Positions 1 to 5,785 of a DNA stretch of 5,891 bases are shown in pieces. The position numbers and the translations under genes were made by a program. Within the stretch, counting starts at the first letter, position 1, and the number at the start of each line of letters is the position of its first letter. The stretch covers positions 1 to 5,891 of the forward strand of contig CAJXWI010000182.1 in the NCBI GenBank assembly GCA_913062735.1. Reading direction: 5' to 3'. The notes below the pieces were generated by a model. That model was given only the letters and a program-made list of their open reading frames with translations. It did not search any database and was not told where the DNA came from. Origin of the DNA: an uncultured Arcobacter sp. (GTDB lineage: Bacteria; Campylobacterota; Campylobacteria; Campylobacterales; Arcobacteraceae).

Positions 1-642
1 AAAACTTTTACTGGCATCAATTAAACCAATCATGGTATTTACCATATTTACATTAGATTTTTCAACTGCGCCTTGTAACAAAAACCCTTCATTGTTTTCT
101 TGAACTTCTACTTTATTAATATCTTTTGCTCTGTAATAGTTATCACCAAATTTATCTAAATTTGGAAAATCTGTTTTTACAACAGCAATAGTTTGAAGAA
201 AATCATCTTCAGTTGTTATTGCTTCATTATCATTATTTAAAACAAAATTTCCATTTCCATCAACCAATAAAGAGTTATTTAGCACTTTAAAAGAACCATC
301 TCTTGTATACATAACTTCACCATTTTCATTTTGAACTTTAAAAAATGTGTCTTGGTCTTTCAGGGCAAAATCCAATTTATTGCCTGTCATTTCAATGGGA
401 CCTAAAGCAGAAGAAATATATTTTTGATCAATTTTAGGTATATTATTTACGGCTGCACTTTCATTCATAATACTTACGTTTGATTCTCGTGCTTCTTTTA
501 AATAATTGTTAAAGGTACCTTCACTTAAACCTTCTTCTTTAAAACCATTTGTATTTGCATTGGCTAAATTATTCGATATTACATCCAAACGATTAATTTG
601 ATTAATCATTGCAGCTGCTAATGGGTAAGTACCTTGGTTCAT
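1..642 (-). CDS. flgF: Flagellar rod protein of the FlgF/FlgG2 type, 3' end beyond window
   Basis: This is the N-terminal 214 residues of a rod/hook-family protein, which forms part of the flagellar rod crossing the periplasm. The first 35 residues carry the family signature: an amphipathic helix, then NRLDVISNNLANANTNGFK, matching the flg_bb_rod motif ANxNTxGFK. The middle holds the basal-body core block (GNKLDFAL, then YTRDGSF). The visible end, SNVNMVNTMIGLIDASKSF, is the start of the C-terminal D0 helix, so roughly 25-35 residues are missing past the left edge. The N-terminus differs from the FlgG encoded at 2208-2996 and resembles the second FlgG-like protein of epsilonproteobacteria, called FlgG2 or FlgF. 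The ATG follows AAAAGGA (649-655) by 6 nt, and only 3 nt separate it from the cheZ stop, so translational coupling is likely. The family is certain; FlgF versus FlgG2 is a naming choice. Confidence 0.85.
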   Translation of the reverse strand, partial: MNQGTYPLAAAMINQINRLDVISNNLANANTNGFKEEGLSEGTFNNYLKEARESNVSIMNESAAVNNIPKIDQKYISSALGPIEMTGNKLDFALKDQDTFFKVQNENGEVMYTRDGSFKVLNNSLLVDGNGNFVLNNDNEAITTEDDFLQTIAVVKTDFPNLDKFGDNYYRAKDINKVEVQENNEGFLLQGAVEKSNVNMVNTMIGLIDASKSF

Positions 643-645
643 TAT

Positions 646-1656
646 TTATCCTTTTGAATATTCATCTATTAGTGATTCTAAGTCATCTGCTCCAACAAGA
701 TCCGTTTGAATATCACCGGAAATATGTTTTGCAACTACAATTTCTTTATGTGAATTATCATCTTCAAACAAATTATTTAAGTAGGTTGATAGTTTTCTAA
801 TAACAGACATCACTCTTTCTATCTTTTGTCTGTTTATATCATTAAATTGCATTAGCTCCATTGCTCCAAATATTTCCATATTTTCATCATCACAATTTTC
901 TAAAACACTTTTACAATTATCATCTAAGGATTTTGCAATATCTAAATTTTCTTTAAACTGTGCAACATTTGGAAATTTAGCATGCAATGTTTCAAGTAAT
1001 GCAATTTGACTTGAAATAAATTCATCCACAGGTTTTATTTTTTTACTTATTAAATCATTATTATCTAAAACAAGAGATAAGGTATCAAGAATTTTAGAAG
1101 CTTTTTCTTCCGAATCACTTGCAACTTCACTTAATTGATTAACAACTTTAGTATCTTTATCAACAGGAAAAGGAAATACGCCTTGATCAATTCTAGTCTC
1201 TGCCCAGTCTTTTCCAATTTCATCATTATTAGAAGAACTTTCTTGTAGTGTAGGTTCAGATAATATGTCATTCATATTTGTATCATTAATTGAATCGATA
1301 TCCATACTTGGTTCACTAGCATCATCCGTTGCAATGCTATTAACCAATTCATCAATTGACAATTCTTCTTCGCTTGTTTCATTAGTACTGTTTTCATCAA
1401 GCTCAAGCTTAGTATTATTAGAGATATCTTCTTGTATGTTTTCATTCTCATTTAATATTTCAGATACTTCATCCATATTAAGTTCATCATTATTTGAAAC
1501 GTCAGTTATATCAGAATTAATAAGCTCAGATATTTCATCTTCTGGACTTTTTTCTTCAACTATTTTAATTTCATCATTGTTTACTGTAGGTGAAGGAGTC
1601 TCTTCCACTTCGATTCCACTCATTAATGCTTCAATTTCTTCTTGGCTCATACTCAT
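646..1656 (-). CDS. cheZ: CheZ-type CheY-P phosphatase with long acidic N-terminal extension
   Basis: The 336-residue product probably dephosphorylates CheY-P and so ends the motor-switching signal. The key evidence is residues 268-283, FNDINRQKIERVMSVI at its core. This matches the catalytic helix of CheZ, with D273-x-x-x-Q277 at the place of E. coli D143 and Q147. Residues about 165-295 look all-helical and would form the CheZ four-helix hairpin. The C-terminus (about 322-331, GADDLESLID) is an acidic/hydrophobic tail like the CheY-binding tail of E. coli CheZ. Residues 1-150 are acidic and low in complexity; the start, SQEEIEALMSGI, closely resembles the CheY-binding N-terminus of FliM. 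E. coli CheZ has 214 residues, so this is a long form. The diverged CheZ of epsilonproteobacteria (HP0170 type) is the likely family. The first ATG is chosen because TAAAAGG (1664-1670) lies 7 nt upstream; ATG at 1650 is an alternative. The gene lies 37 nt after cheY, which supports the call. Confidence 0.85.
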   Translation of the reverse strand: MSMSQEEIEALMSGIEVEETPSPTVNNDEIKIVEEKSPEDEISELINSDITDVSNNDELNMDEVSEILNENENIQEDISNNTKLELDENSTNETSEEELSIDELVNSIATDDASEPSMDIDSINDTNMNDILSEPTLQESSSNNDEIGKDWAETRIDQGVFPFPVDKDTKVVNQLSEVASDSEEKASKILDTLSLVLDNNDLISKKIKPVDEFISSQIALLETLHAKFPNVAQFKENLDIAKSLDDNCKSVLENCDDENMEIFGAMELMQFNDINRQKIERVMSVIRKLSTYLNNLFEDDNSHKEIVVAKHISGDIQTDLVGADDLESLIDEYSKG

Positions 1657-1693
1657 TACAAAACCTTTTAAATATTTTTAATAAATCTACTTT

Positions 1694-2062
1694 TTATTTT
1701 AATACGCCATCTAATTTCTCTTTTAATATTGCAGCATTAAAAGGTTTTACTATATAATTATTTACTCCAGCTTTTAAAGCAGTAATAACTTCCATTTTAC
1801 CACCTTCAGTTGTAATCATAATAATAGGTGTTTTTTGGTGAGCTCCACCACCACGAATGTTTTTAACCAAATCTAAACCATTCATATTTGGCATATTCCA
1901 ATCTGTTAGTACAATATCATACTGACCTTTTTGAAGCATTGCCCATGCTACAACACCATCTTCTGCTTCATCAAAATCATCTTTTGAAAAACCTAATTGT
2001 TGAACTACATTCCCAATTATTCTTCTCATTGTTGAACTATCATCAACTATTAAAATTTTCAT
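1694..2062 (-). CDS. cheY: Chemotaxis response regulator CheY
   Basis: This 122-residue single receiver domain has no output domain. It is the diffusible signal that CheA phosphorylates and that binds the flagellar switch. All key residues are visible: acidic pair D7-D8, phospho-acceptor D54 within LTDWNMPNMNG (the DWNMP sequence is also found in enteric CheY), T84 in the MITTE segment (E. coli T87), Y103 (E. coli Y106), and K106 in VKPF (E. coli K109). The length is normal for CheY. The ATG at 2060-2062 follows CAAAGG (2069-2074) by 6 nt. The gene heads a minus-strand operon with the phosphatase cheZ and a rod gene, which argues for chemotaxis rather than another single-domain regulator. A TATAAT box on the same strand at 2094-2099 may be its promoter. 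Confidence 0.95.
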   Translation of the reverse strand: MKILIVDDSSTMRRIIGNVVQQLGFSKDDFDEAEDGVVAWAMLQKGQYDIVLTDWNMPNMNGLDLVKNIRGGGAHQKTPIIMITTEGGKMEVITALKAGVNNYIVKPFNAAILKEKLDGVLK

Positions 2063-2093
2063 ATTATACCTTTGTACTATTCATAATTTATCA

Positions 2094-2099
2094 ATTATA
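2094..2099 (-). promoter_or_regulatory. Candidate -10 box for the cheY-cheZ-flgF operon
   Basis: The minus strand reads TATAAT here, 31 nt upstream of the cheY start codon, which leaves room for a short leader containing the CAAAGG ribosome binding site. The -35 position (about 2117-2122, GTATAA on this strand) is poor. A weak or absent -35 is common for sigma-70 promoters of epsilonproteobacteria. In DNA this AT-rich a chance match is quite possible. Confidence 0.4.
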
Positions 2100-2176
2100 T
2101 AAAATTTGTATTAAATTTATACTTAATATAGCTAAAATAATTAATGTAATTTATGAAAGTTTAAAAGTTCTTTAAA

Positions 2177-2182
2177 TATAAT
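2177..2182 (+). promoter_or_regulatory. Candidate -10 box for the flgG operon
   Basis: A perfect TATAAT lies 25 nt upstream of the flgG ATG. The -35 position (about 2154-2159, TGAAAG) is weak, but the upstream DNA is rich in A and T runs, as in sigma-70 promoters of epsilonproteobacteria. The ribosome binding site AAAAGGA (2195-2201) would lie in a short leader. A chance match in AT-rich DNA remains possible. Confidence 0.45.
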
Positions 2183-2207
2183 AATCTTAATTACAAAAGG
2201 ATTTCTA

Positions 2208-2996
2208 ATGATTAGAGGATTATATACTGCTGCAACGGGTATGAATGCGCAACAACATCAAATAGATGTCACGTCAAATAATATAGCAAATGTTAATACA
2301 TCTGGATTTAAGAAAGACAGAGCTGAATTTCAAGATTTAATGTATGAATCTTTAAATTACACGGCAGGCCAAACATCTGCAACAACTACAAATCCTACGG
2401 GAATGGATGTAGGAATGGGTGTAAGGCTTTCTGGCGTGCAAAAAAGTTTTCTTCCAGGAAATGTTGCCACAACAGGAAATGAATTAGATATTGCAATTGA
2501 AGGAGATGGTTTTTTTGCCATAACTTTACCTGATGGAGAAATAGGATATACAAGAAATGGGTCTTTTAAATTTGATGAAGAGGGTGCTATTGTAAATGGA
2601 AGTGGTTATAAATTAGAACCAGAAATTGTAATGCCAGATAATGTTATTGACTTGACCATTGGAACAGATGGAACAGTAAGTGCTACGGATTCAACAACAG
2701 GAGCTCTTGTAACTTTGGGGCAAATCACTATTGTAGATTTTATTAATCCTGCTGGTTTATCTCCTATTGGAGAAACCATGTTTAAGGCTTCAGCAGCGTC
2801 AGGTGATCCAATTGATGGAAATCCAGGAATTGAACAGTTTGGTTCACTAAGACAAGGAATGTTGGAAGGTTCTAATGTATCTTTGGTTACAGAAATGGTT
2901 GATTTAATTACTGCACAAAGAGCATATGAAGCCAATTCAAAATCAATTACAACAACAGATGAAATGTTAGATATTGTTAACAGATTGAAAAGTTAA
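2208..2996 (+). CDS. flgG: Flagellar distal rod protein FlgG
   Basis: This 262-residue protein forms the distal rod, the drive shaft inside the L and P rings; E. coli FlgG has 260 residues. The N-terminus MIRGLYTAATGM with ANVNTSGFK (27-35) is the classic FlgG start. The FlgG-specific segment follows (about 45-80, ending TGMDVGMGVRLSGVQKSF), then the core block GNELDIAIEGDGFF (90-103) and YTRNGSF (114-120). The C-terminal helix (about 220-262) begins EGSNVSLVTEMVDLITAQRA and closes the D0 domain. There is no cleaved signal peptide, as expected for a substrate of the flagellar type III export system. The ATG follows AAAAGGA by 6 nt. It heads a plus-strand operon: the next gene starts 11 nt after its stop with no terminator between. 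Confidence 0.97.
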   Translation: MIRGLYTAATGMNAQQHQIDVTSNNIANVNTSGFKKDRAEFQDLMYESLNYTAGQTSATTTNPTGMDVGMGVRLSGVQKSFLPGNVATTGNELDIAIEGDGFFAITLPDGEIGYTRNGSFKFDEEGAIVNGSGYKLEPEIVMPDNVIDLTIGTDGTVSATDSTTGALVTLGQITIVDFINPAGLSPIGETMFKASAASGDPIDGNPGIEQFGSLRQGMLEGSNVSLVTEMVDLITAQRAYEANSKSITTTDEMLDIVNRLKS

Positions 2997-3007
2997 TAAT
3001 TATTAAT

Positions 3008-3418
3008 ATGAAGCTTGAAGAATTAAAAAATATACGCAAAGAAAAACTTCTGGCTCATAAGCGGAAAAAAAGAGAGTATTATTTAAAAAATAAAAACAAA
3101 GAAAAAAAAGTCGCCCATGATTATGAAAATGATTTAAGTGATTTAAACTTTGATTTTAAAATAAAAGAAATAATTAAGCAGCAAAAAATACATGTAGACT
3201 CTAGAAAAGAAAAAATCATTAAAAAAATAACTCAATACAAAAAACAAAAACAAGAGTATTATTTCTTAAATAAGAATAAACGTTTAGAGTACGATAAAGA
3301 CTACAGAGAAAAGAGAAAAGTAGAGCTAAAAGAATACAGAAAAGTTTATTATGAAAAAAATAAAAAAAGAATATTAGAAAAACAAAAAGAAAAACGAAAT
3401 TCAAATAAAGATAATTAA
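3008..3418 (+). CDS. Small lysine-rich protein with YY/NK repeats, function unknown
   Basis: I do not recognise this 136-residue protein. It is extremely rich in Lys, Glu, Tyr and Asn, strongly basic, and predicted to be mostly helical and cytoplasmic, with no signal peptide or membrane segment. A short unit recurs three times: REYYLKNKNK (23-32), QEYYFLNKNK (82-91) and KVYYEKNKK (112-120). A single acidic island, ENDLSDLNFDF (40-50), interrupts the basic sequence and loosely resembles the DELMNLD motif of the next protein. The gene starts 11 nt after flgG without a recognisable Shine-Dalgarno site, so it may depend on ribosomes finishing flgG. Its TAA directly abuts the ATG of the acidic membrane protein gene, which points to coupled synthesis and possibly a physical pair. 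A nucleic-acid or acidic-protein binding role would fit the composition but is only inference. Confidence 0.75.
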   Translation: MKLEELKNIRKEKLLAHKRKKREYYLKNKNKEKKVAHDYENDLSDLNFDFKIKEIIKQQKIHVDSRKEKIIKKITQYKKQKQEYYFLNKNKRLEYDKDYREKRKVELKEYRKVYYEKNKKRILEKQKEKRNSNKDN

Positions 3419-4966
3419 ATGGCAGAAAATAGCAATACAAATGATTTAGATGAGTTGATGAGCCTTGATAGTGATATACCTCAAGAGGGTAATGAGGATA
3501 TGAATGAACTAATGGATTTAGATTCTGATTTAAATAACGATTCAAGTGATATGGATGAGCTTATGAATTTAGACAATGATATTGGTGATAATAACATGGA
3601 TGAATTGATGAATTTGGATTCAAGTGAAATAGAGGAAGATAATACTGATGAACTTATGAATCTTGATGAAGCAAATGAGGACAGTACTGCATCTGTTATG
3701 GATGAACTTTCAAATCTGGAAGAAGAGAATACTTCAGATTTAGATGAGCTTATGAATCTGGATGAAGCAAATGAGAATACTTCTGATTTAGATGAGCTTA
3801 TGAATCTGGATGAAGAAGATAACAATAAAACGCAAGAAATTGAATTAGAGAATCTTGAAAATGATGAATTAGAAAACCTAGATTTCATGTCAGAAGACAA
3901 AGAAGAGGAAAATACAAGCTTAGAAGAAGAAGATTTAAGTGAGCTTGGATTAGCTTCTGTTATACAAAATACTAAAGATTCTGCAGATGAAATAAGTACA
4001 GATAAAACAGAAGATAAAAAAGACATACAGAAAAAAAAGCCTAATTATATAAAATATTTGATAATTACTCTTGGCGTACTTGCTTCTTTCTCAATAATAT
4101 TAATTATTTTATATTTTTTAGGATTCTTTGAAAAAGAAATAGAAGAAAAAAAGAATCTAAAAACAAATGTAACAAAAAAAGTAGAAAAATATAACTTTAA
4201 AGTAAAAGATATTAATGTAGTAAGATTAAACAAAAAATTAAATTTATTAACTAAAGACCAAATCATTGAAACAGAAGATACAGAATTAAAAGAGAAAAAG
4301 AAAAAAGAATATCAAGCCTCTTTAGAAAATAAAAATGCAAAACTGCTTCAAATTAATAAAGATTTAGAACTTTTAGCAAAATACAAAGAAGTTCAATTAT
4401 TAAAAGAGAACAATAGTTTATTAAATAATAATAAAGAACTAAAAGAAGAACTAAATACTACCCAAGAAGAATTATTACGTTCGCAAAATAAAGAAAATGA
4501 TCTTGAAAAAGAAAATGAAAAAATAAAAGAAGAAGCGAAGGGTGCTATTGCTTTATTAGAAGAAAATAATCAAAAAATAGAAACAGAAACAGCTGGAATA
4601 GTGGAAGATGAAAAAAGTACACAAATTGTAATTGAAGAAACACCTTTTCCTATTAAAAACACATTAATAGCTCAAATAATAGAAGAAGAACAAGATATTG
4701 AAATAGAAAAAAGTTCTTTCTTATCTTTTATAAAAATCGAAACAAACAATACACTTTTATACAAATCATTTATTGATAAAATTGAAGCCATTGATAATAA
4801 TATACAACTTTGTAGAGATAATAATAATACGGTAGAAGTTTTATTAGGAACATACAGCGAAGATCAAAGAGATGAAGTTCTTAAAAAACTTCAAAAAGCC
4901 TTTAAAAATGAAGCATACAAAATTGATTTAACACAAGAAGAGTTTGATAAAAGATGTAATTACTAA
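3419..4966 (+). CDS. Single-pass membrane protein with acidic DELMNLD repeat array and coiled coil
   Basis: I do not recognise this 515-residue protein. Its parts in order are as follows. Residues 1-156 are acidic and low in complexity, with about eight copies of a nonapeptide, consensus D-x-D-E-L-M-N-L-D, every 14-18 residues, then degenerate copies. An acidic linker ends in KKK just before a hydrophobic helix (about 211-237, YIKYLIITLGVLASFSIILI at its start). A Lys/Glu-rich helical region follows, with a likely coiled coil at about 285-385. The last 85 residues form a small mixed alpha/beta-looking domain (VEVLLGTYS, then a helix) with two cysteines, C465 and C513, faintly like a SPOR fold. 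The KKK before the helix suggests the repeats are cytoplasmic and the coiled coil and C-terminal domain periplasmic. The start ATG abuts the previous stop; the nearby Shine-Dalgarno site is weak, so coupling is likely. The place behind flgG suggests a motor or polar chemotaxis role, not shown. Confidence 0.85.
   Translation: MAENSNTNDLDELMSLDSDIPQEGNEDMNELMDLDSDLNNDSSDMDELMNLDNDIGDNNMDELMNLDSSEIEEDNTDELMNLDEANEDSTASVMDELSNLEEENTSDLDELMNLDEANENTSDLDELMNLDEEDNNKTQEIELENLENDELENLDFMSEDKEEENTSLEEEDLSELGLASVIQNTKDSADEISTDKTEDKKDIQKKKPNYIKYLIITLGVLASFSIILIILYFLGFFEKEIEEKKNLKTNVTKKVEKYNFKVKDINVVRLNKKLNLLTKDQIIETEDTELKEKKKKEYQASLENKNAKLLQINKDLELLAKYKEVQLLKENNSLLNNNKELKEELNTTQEELLRSQNKENDLEKENEKIKEEAKGAIALLEENNQKIETETAGIVEDEKSTQIVIEETPFPIKNTLIAQIIEEEQDIEIEKSSFLSFIKIETNNTLLYKSFIDKIEAIDNNIQLCRDNNNTVEVLLGTYSEDQRDEVLKKLQKAFKNEAYKIDLTQEEFDKRCNY
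3443..3886 (+). repeat. Array coding for DxDELMNLD nonapeptides
   Basis: Eight clear copies start at residues 9, 27, 44, 59, 75, 93, 107 and 123 of the membrane protein, spaced 14-18 residues apart. Copy 6 is the most diverged (VMDELSNLE). Degenerate copies follow to residue 156 (for example NDELENLDF). D/E, L, M and L positions are kept while codons vary (GAT/GAC, CTT/TTG/CTA, AAT/AGC). This suggests selection on the peptide rather than only recent DNA duplication. Confidence 0.85.
3725..3820 (+). repeat. 48-bp tandem duplication inside the repeat array
   Basis: Units 3725-3772 and 3773-3820 are in frame, encode 16 residues each (ENTSDLDELMNLDE plus two), and differ at only 3 of 48 bases. 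Other copies in the array are much more diverged, so this pair looks like a recent duplication and a likely place for length variation between strains. Confidence 0.85.
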
Positions 4967-4989
4967 GAATAAAACTCTTAGTAATTACA
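4955..4989. terminator. Bidirectional hairpin terminator between convergent genes
   Basis: Arms 4955-4968 (TGTAATTACTAAGA) and 4976-4989 are perfectly complementary over 14 bp around a 7-nt loop (ATAAAAC). The left arm contains the last codons and the TAA stop of the membrane protein gene. On the minus strand the hairpin follows the rimM stop (5003) after 13 nt and is followed by TCTTTTATC, a fair U-rich tail. On the plus strand the T-run (5000-5004) is offset by about 10 nt. The position between convergent genes fits a shared terminator, probably stronger for the rimM side. The stem is AT-rich, so its strength is uncertain. Confidence 0.75.
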
Positions 4990-5002
4990 CATAAAAATAT
5001 TT

Positions 5003-5527
5003 TTAGCTGTTTTCCAAAATAAGATAAGAATCTTTTACAAAAATTTCTTTTTCATTTATATTTACATTAAGAATATATTCTTTATTGTAAGGTATTAAAA
5101 ATGTTTTAGGTAAGTCTTTATCAAGTAATTCTTTGGAAGTTTGAACTTCTAAATAGTCACTCAATGGATAACGATGAATCTCACTAACAACACCTAAAAC
5201 AATCTCATTCTCAATCACTTGGCACTCTTTAATATCAAACCAAAAATATTGATTATCACCTAGGGTACAAGAGTCTTTTGTATCTTCAATTGTAGTATAA
5301 ATTTCAGTATTCGTTAGTCGCTTAGCTGCGTCAATATCATTAATTCCAAAAAACTTTATTACAGCTCTTTTTTCATTAAATGATTCAACAATTAAAGTAG
5401 TATTTTTATTGGTAGTAAAACTTGCGTTTTTTTTGAATTGAGAAGGAAAGTCGGATTCAAGAAAAATTTTAATTTCTCCTTTTAATCCAACCGATTTTCC
5501 CAGTTTCGCTATATATACATTTTCCAT
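5003..5527 (-). CDS. rimM: Ribosome maturation factor RimM
   Basis: RimM is a cytoplasmic assembly factor that binds ribosomal protein S19 and helps the 30S head region and 16S rRNA mature. The 174-residue length is typical. The N-terminal RimM domain opens with AKLGKSVGLKGEIKIF (7-22), matching the family's G-x-x-x-G-L-K/R-G-E-V-K-V start, although the usual His before GL(K/R)G is Val here. Residues 54-78 hold the usual block (VIKFFGINDIDAAKRLTNTE). The PRC-barrel part begins with QYFWFDIKECQV (93-104), close to the conserved YYW-x-D-L, and contains FLIPYNKEYI (143-152). The ATG is 7 nt after the khpA stop and uses a TAGG formed partly by that stop. It is the last gene of the rpsP-khpA-rimM string. 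The usual next gene, trmD, is absent. Confidence 0.95.
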   Translation of the reverse strand: MENVYIAKLGKSVGLKGEIKIFLESDFPSQFKKNASFTTNKNTTLIVESFNEKRAVIKFFGINDIDAAKRLTNTEIYTTIEDTKDSCTLGDNQYFWFDIKECQVIENEIVLGVVSEIHRYPLSDYLEVQTSKELLDKDLPKTFLIPYNKEYILNVNINEKEIFVKDSYLILENS

Positions 5528-5533
5528 AAAAAA

Positions 5534-5537
5534 CCTA
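5534..5537 (-). promoter_or_regulatory. rimM ribosome binding site overlapping the khpA stop
   Basis: The minus strand reads TAG-GTTTTTT-ATG. The khpA stop codon supplies the first three bases of TAGG, 6 nt before the rimM ATG. This would tie rimM initiation to ribosomes terminating on khpA. Confidence 0.5.
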
Positions 5538-5774
5538 GTTTGCTAAGACTTGTATCTTGTAAGATACGCCGTCTTTAGCTTTACAACCATTTGCCATAGT
5601 TTTTAAAGCATTGATCATATTACCATTCTTACCAATTAATTTGCCAATATCATTTGCATTGGCTTTAATAGTAATTTCAGCAAAGGTATCATCAATTTGC
5701 TCTTTTGAAACCTTAACTTCATTGGGACAAGAAACAATTAACTTTGCATAGTTTTCTATGAAATTTGTTATCAT
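5535..5774 (-). CDS. khpA: KH-domain RNA-binding protein KhpA
   Basis: This 79-residue protein is a single type II KH domain, the YlqC/KhpA family, which binds RNA in the cytoplasm and in several bacteria pairs with KhpB (Jag/EloR). The RNA-binding GxxG loop is G48-K49-N50-G51 within DIGKLIGKNGNMINALKTM (42-60), the hallmark of the family. The N-terminus has the usual short helix (FIENYAKLIV) and ends in a beta strand (SYKIQVLAN). The length is normal. The location between rpsP and rimM is the common position of khpA, including in Campylobacter. The ATG lies 8 nt after the rpsP stop with TAGG as the ribosome binding site. Confidence 0.95.
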   Translation of the reverse strand: MITNFIENYAKLIVSCPNEVKVSKEQIDDTFAEITIKANANDIGKLIGKNGNMINALKTMANGCKAKDGVSYKIQVLAN

Positions 5775-5781
5775 AGGAAAA

Positions 5782-5785
5782 CCTA
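5782..5785 (-). promoter_or_regulatory. khpA ribosome binding site overlapping the rpsP stop
   Basis: The minus strand reads TAG-GTTTTCCT-ATG. The rpsP stop codon forms the first three bases of TAGG, 7 nt before the khpA ATG, in the same layout as the khpA-rimM junction. Confidence 0.5.

Larger units (their letters stand above)
2063..2207. other. Divergent cheY/flgG intergenic region
   Basis: This 145-base stretch is very AT-rich and separates the minus-strand cheY operon from the plus-strand flgG operon. It holds a perfect TATAAT on each strand and the two ribosome binding sites. I found no GG-N10-GC pair typical of sigma-54 flagellar promoters and no clear sigma-28 element. No short ORF with its own ribosome binding site was seen. 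Confidence 0.8.

Noticed and set aside
432..515. SPOR-domain assignment for the last 85 residues of the membrane protein (residue numbers; bases 4712-4963)
   Set aside because: The strand-helix pattern is only faintly SPOR-like and no diagnostic residues could be matched, so it was left as a description and not called.
1265..1681. Open frame of 138 codons on the plus strand, Ser/Leu/Ile-rich
   Set aside because: It lies antisense to cheZ. The acidic codons GAA, GAT and AAT of cheZ read backwards give Ser, Phe and Ile without stops, so the frame is a by-product of composition.
2063..2068. Second TATAAT on the minus strand directly before the cheY ATG
   Set aside because: It abuts the start codon, so transcription from it would begin inside cheY. 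It serves as the spacer between the ribosome binding site and the ATG.
1888..2175. Open frame of 95 codons on the plus strand
   Set aside because: It is antisense to cheY and runs into the AT-rich intergenic region; no ribosome binding site was seen.
2606..2935. Open frame of 109 codons on the minus strand
   Set aside because: It is fully antisense to the well-supported flgG gene and has no family features.
2993..3006. Perfect 14-bp palindrome TTAATAATTATTAA at the flgG stop
   Set aside because: Only A and T, no T-run after it, and an operon continues across it. It is too weak for a terminator and likely a chance feature of AT-rich DNA.
3481..4026. Open frame of 181 codons on the minus strand with Ser-rich repeats
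   Set aside because: It is the antisense mirror of the acidic DELMNLD array. It has no ribosome binding site and no recognisable domain.
4992..5005. Palindrome TAAAAATATTTTTA at the rimM stop
   Set aside because: A pure AT palindrome with no loop, overlapping the stop codon. The nearby 14-bp hairpin explains termination better.
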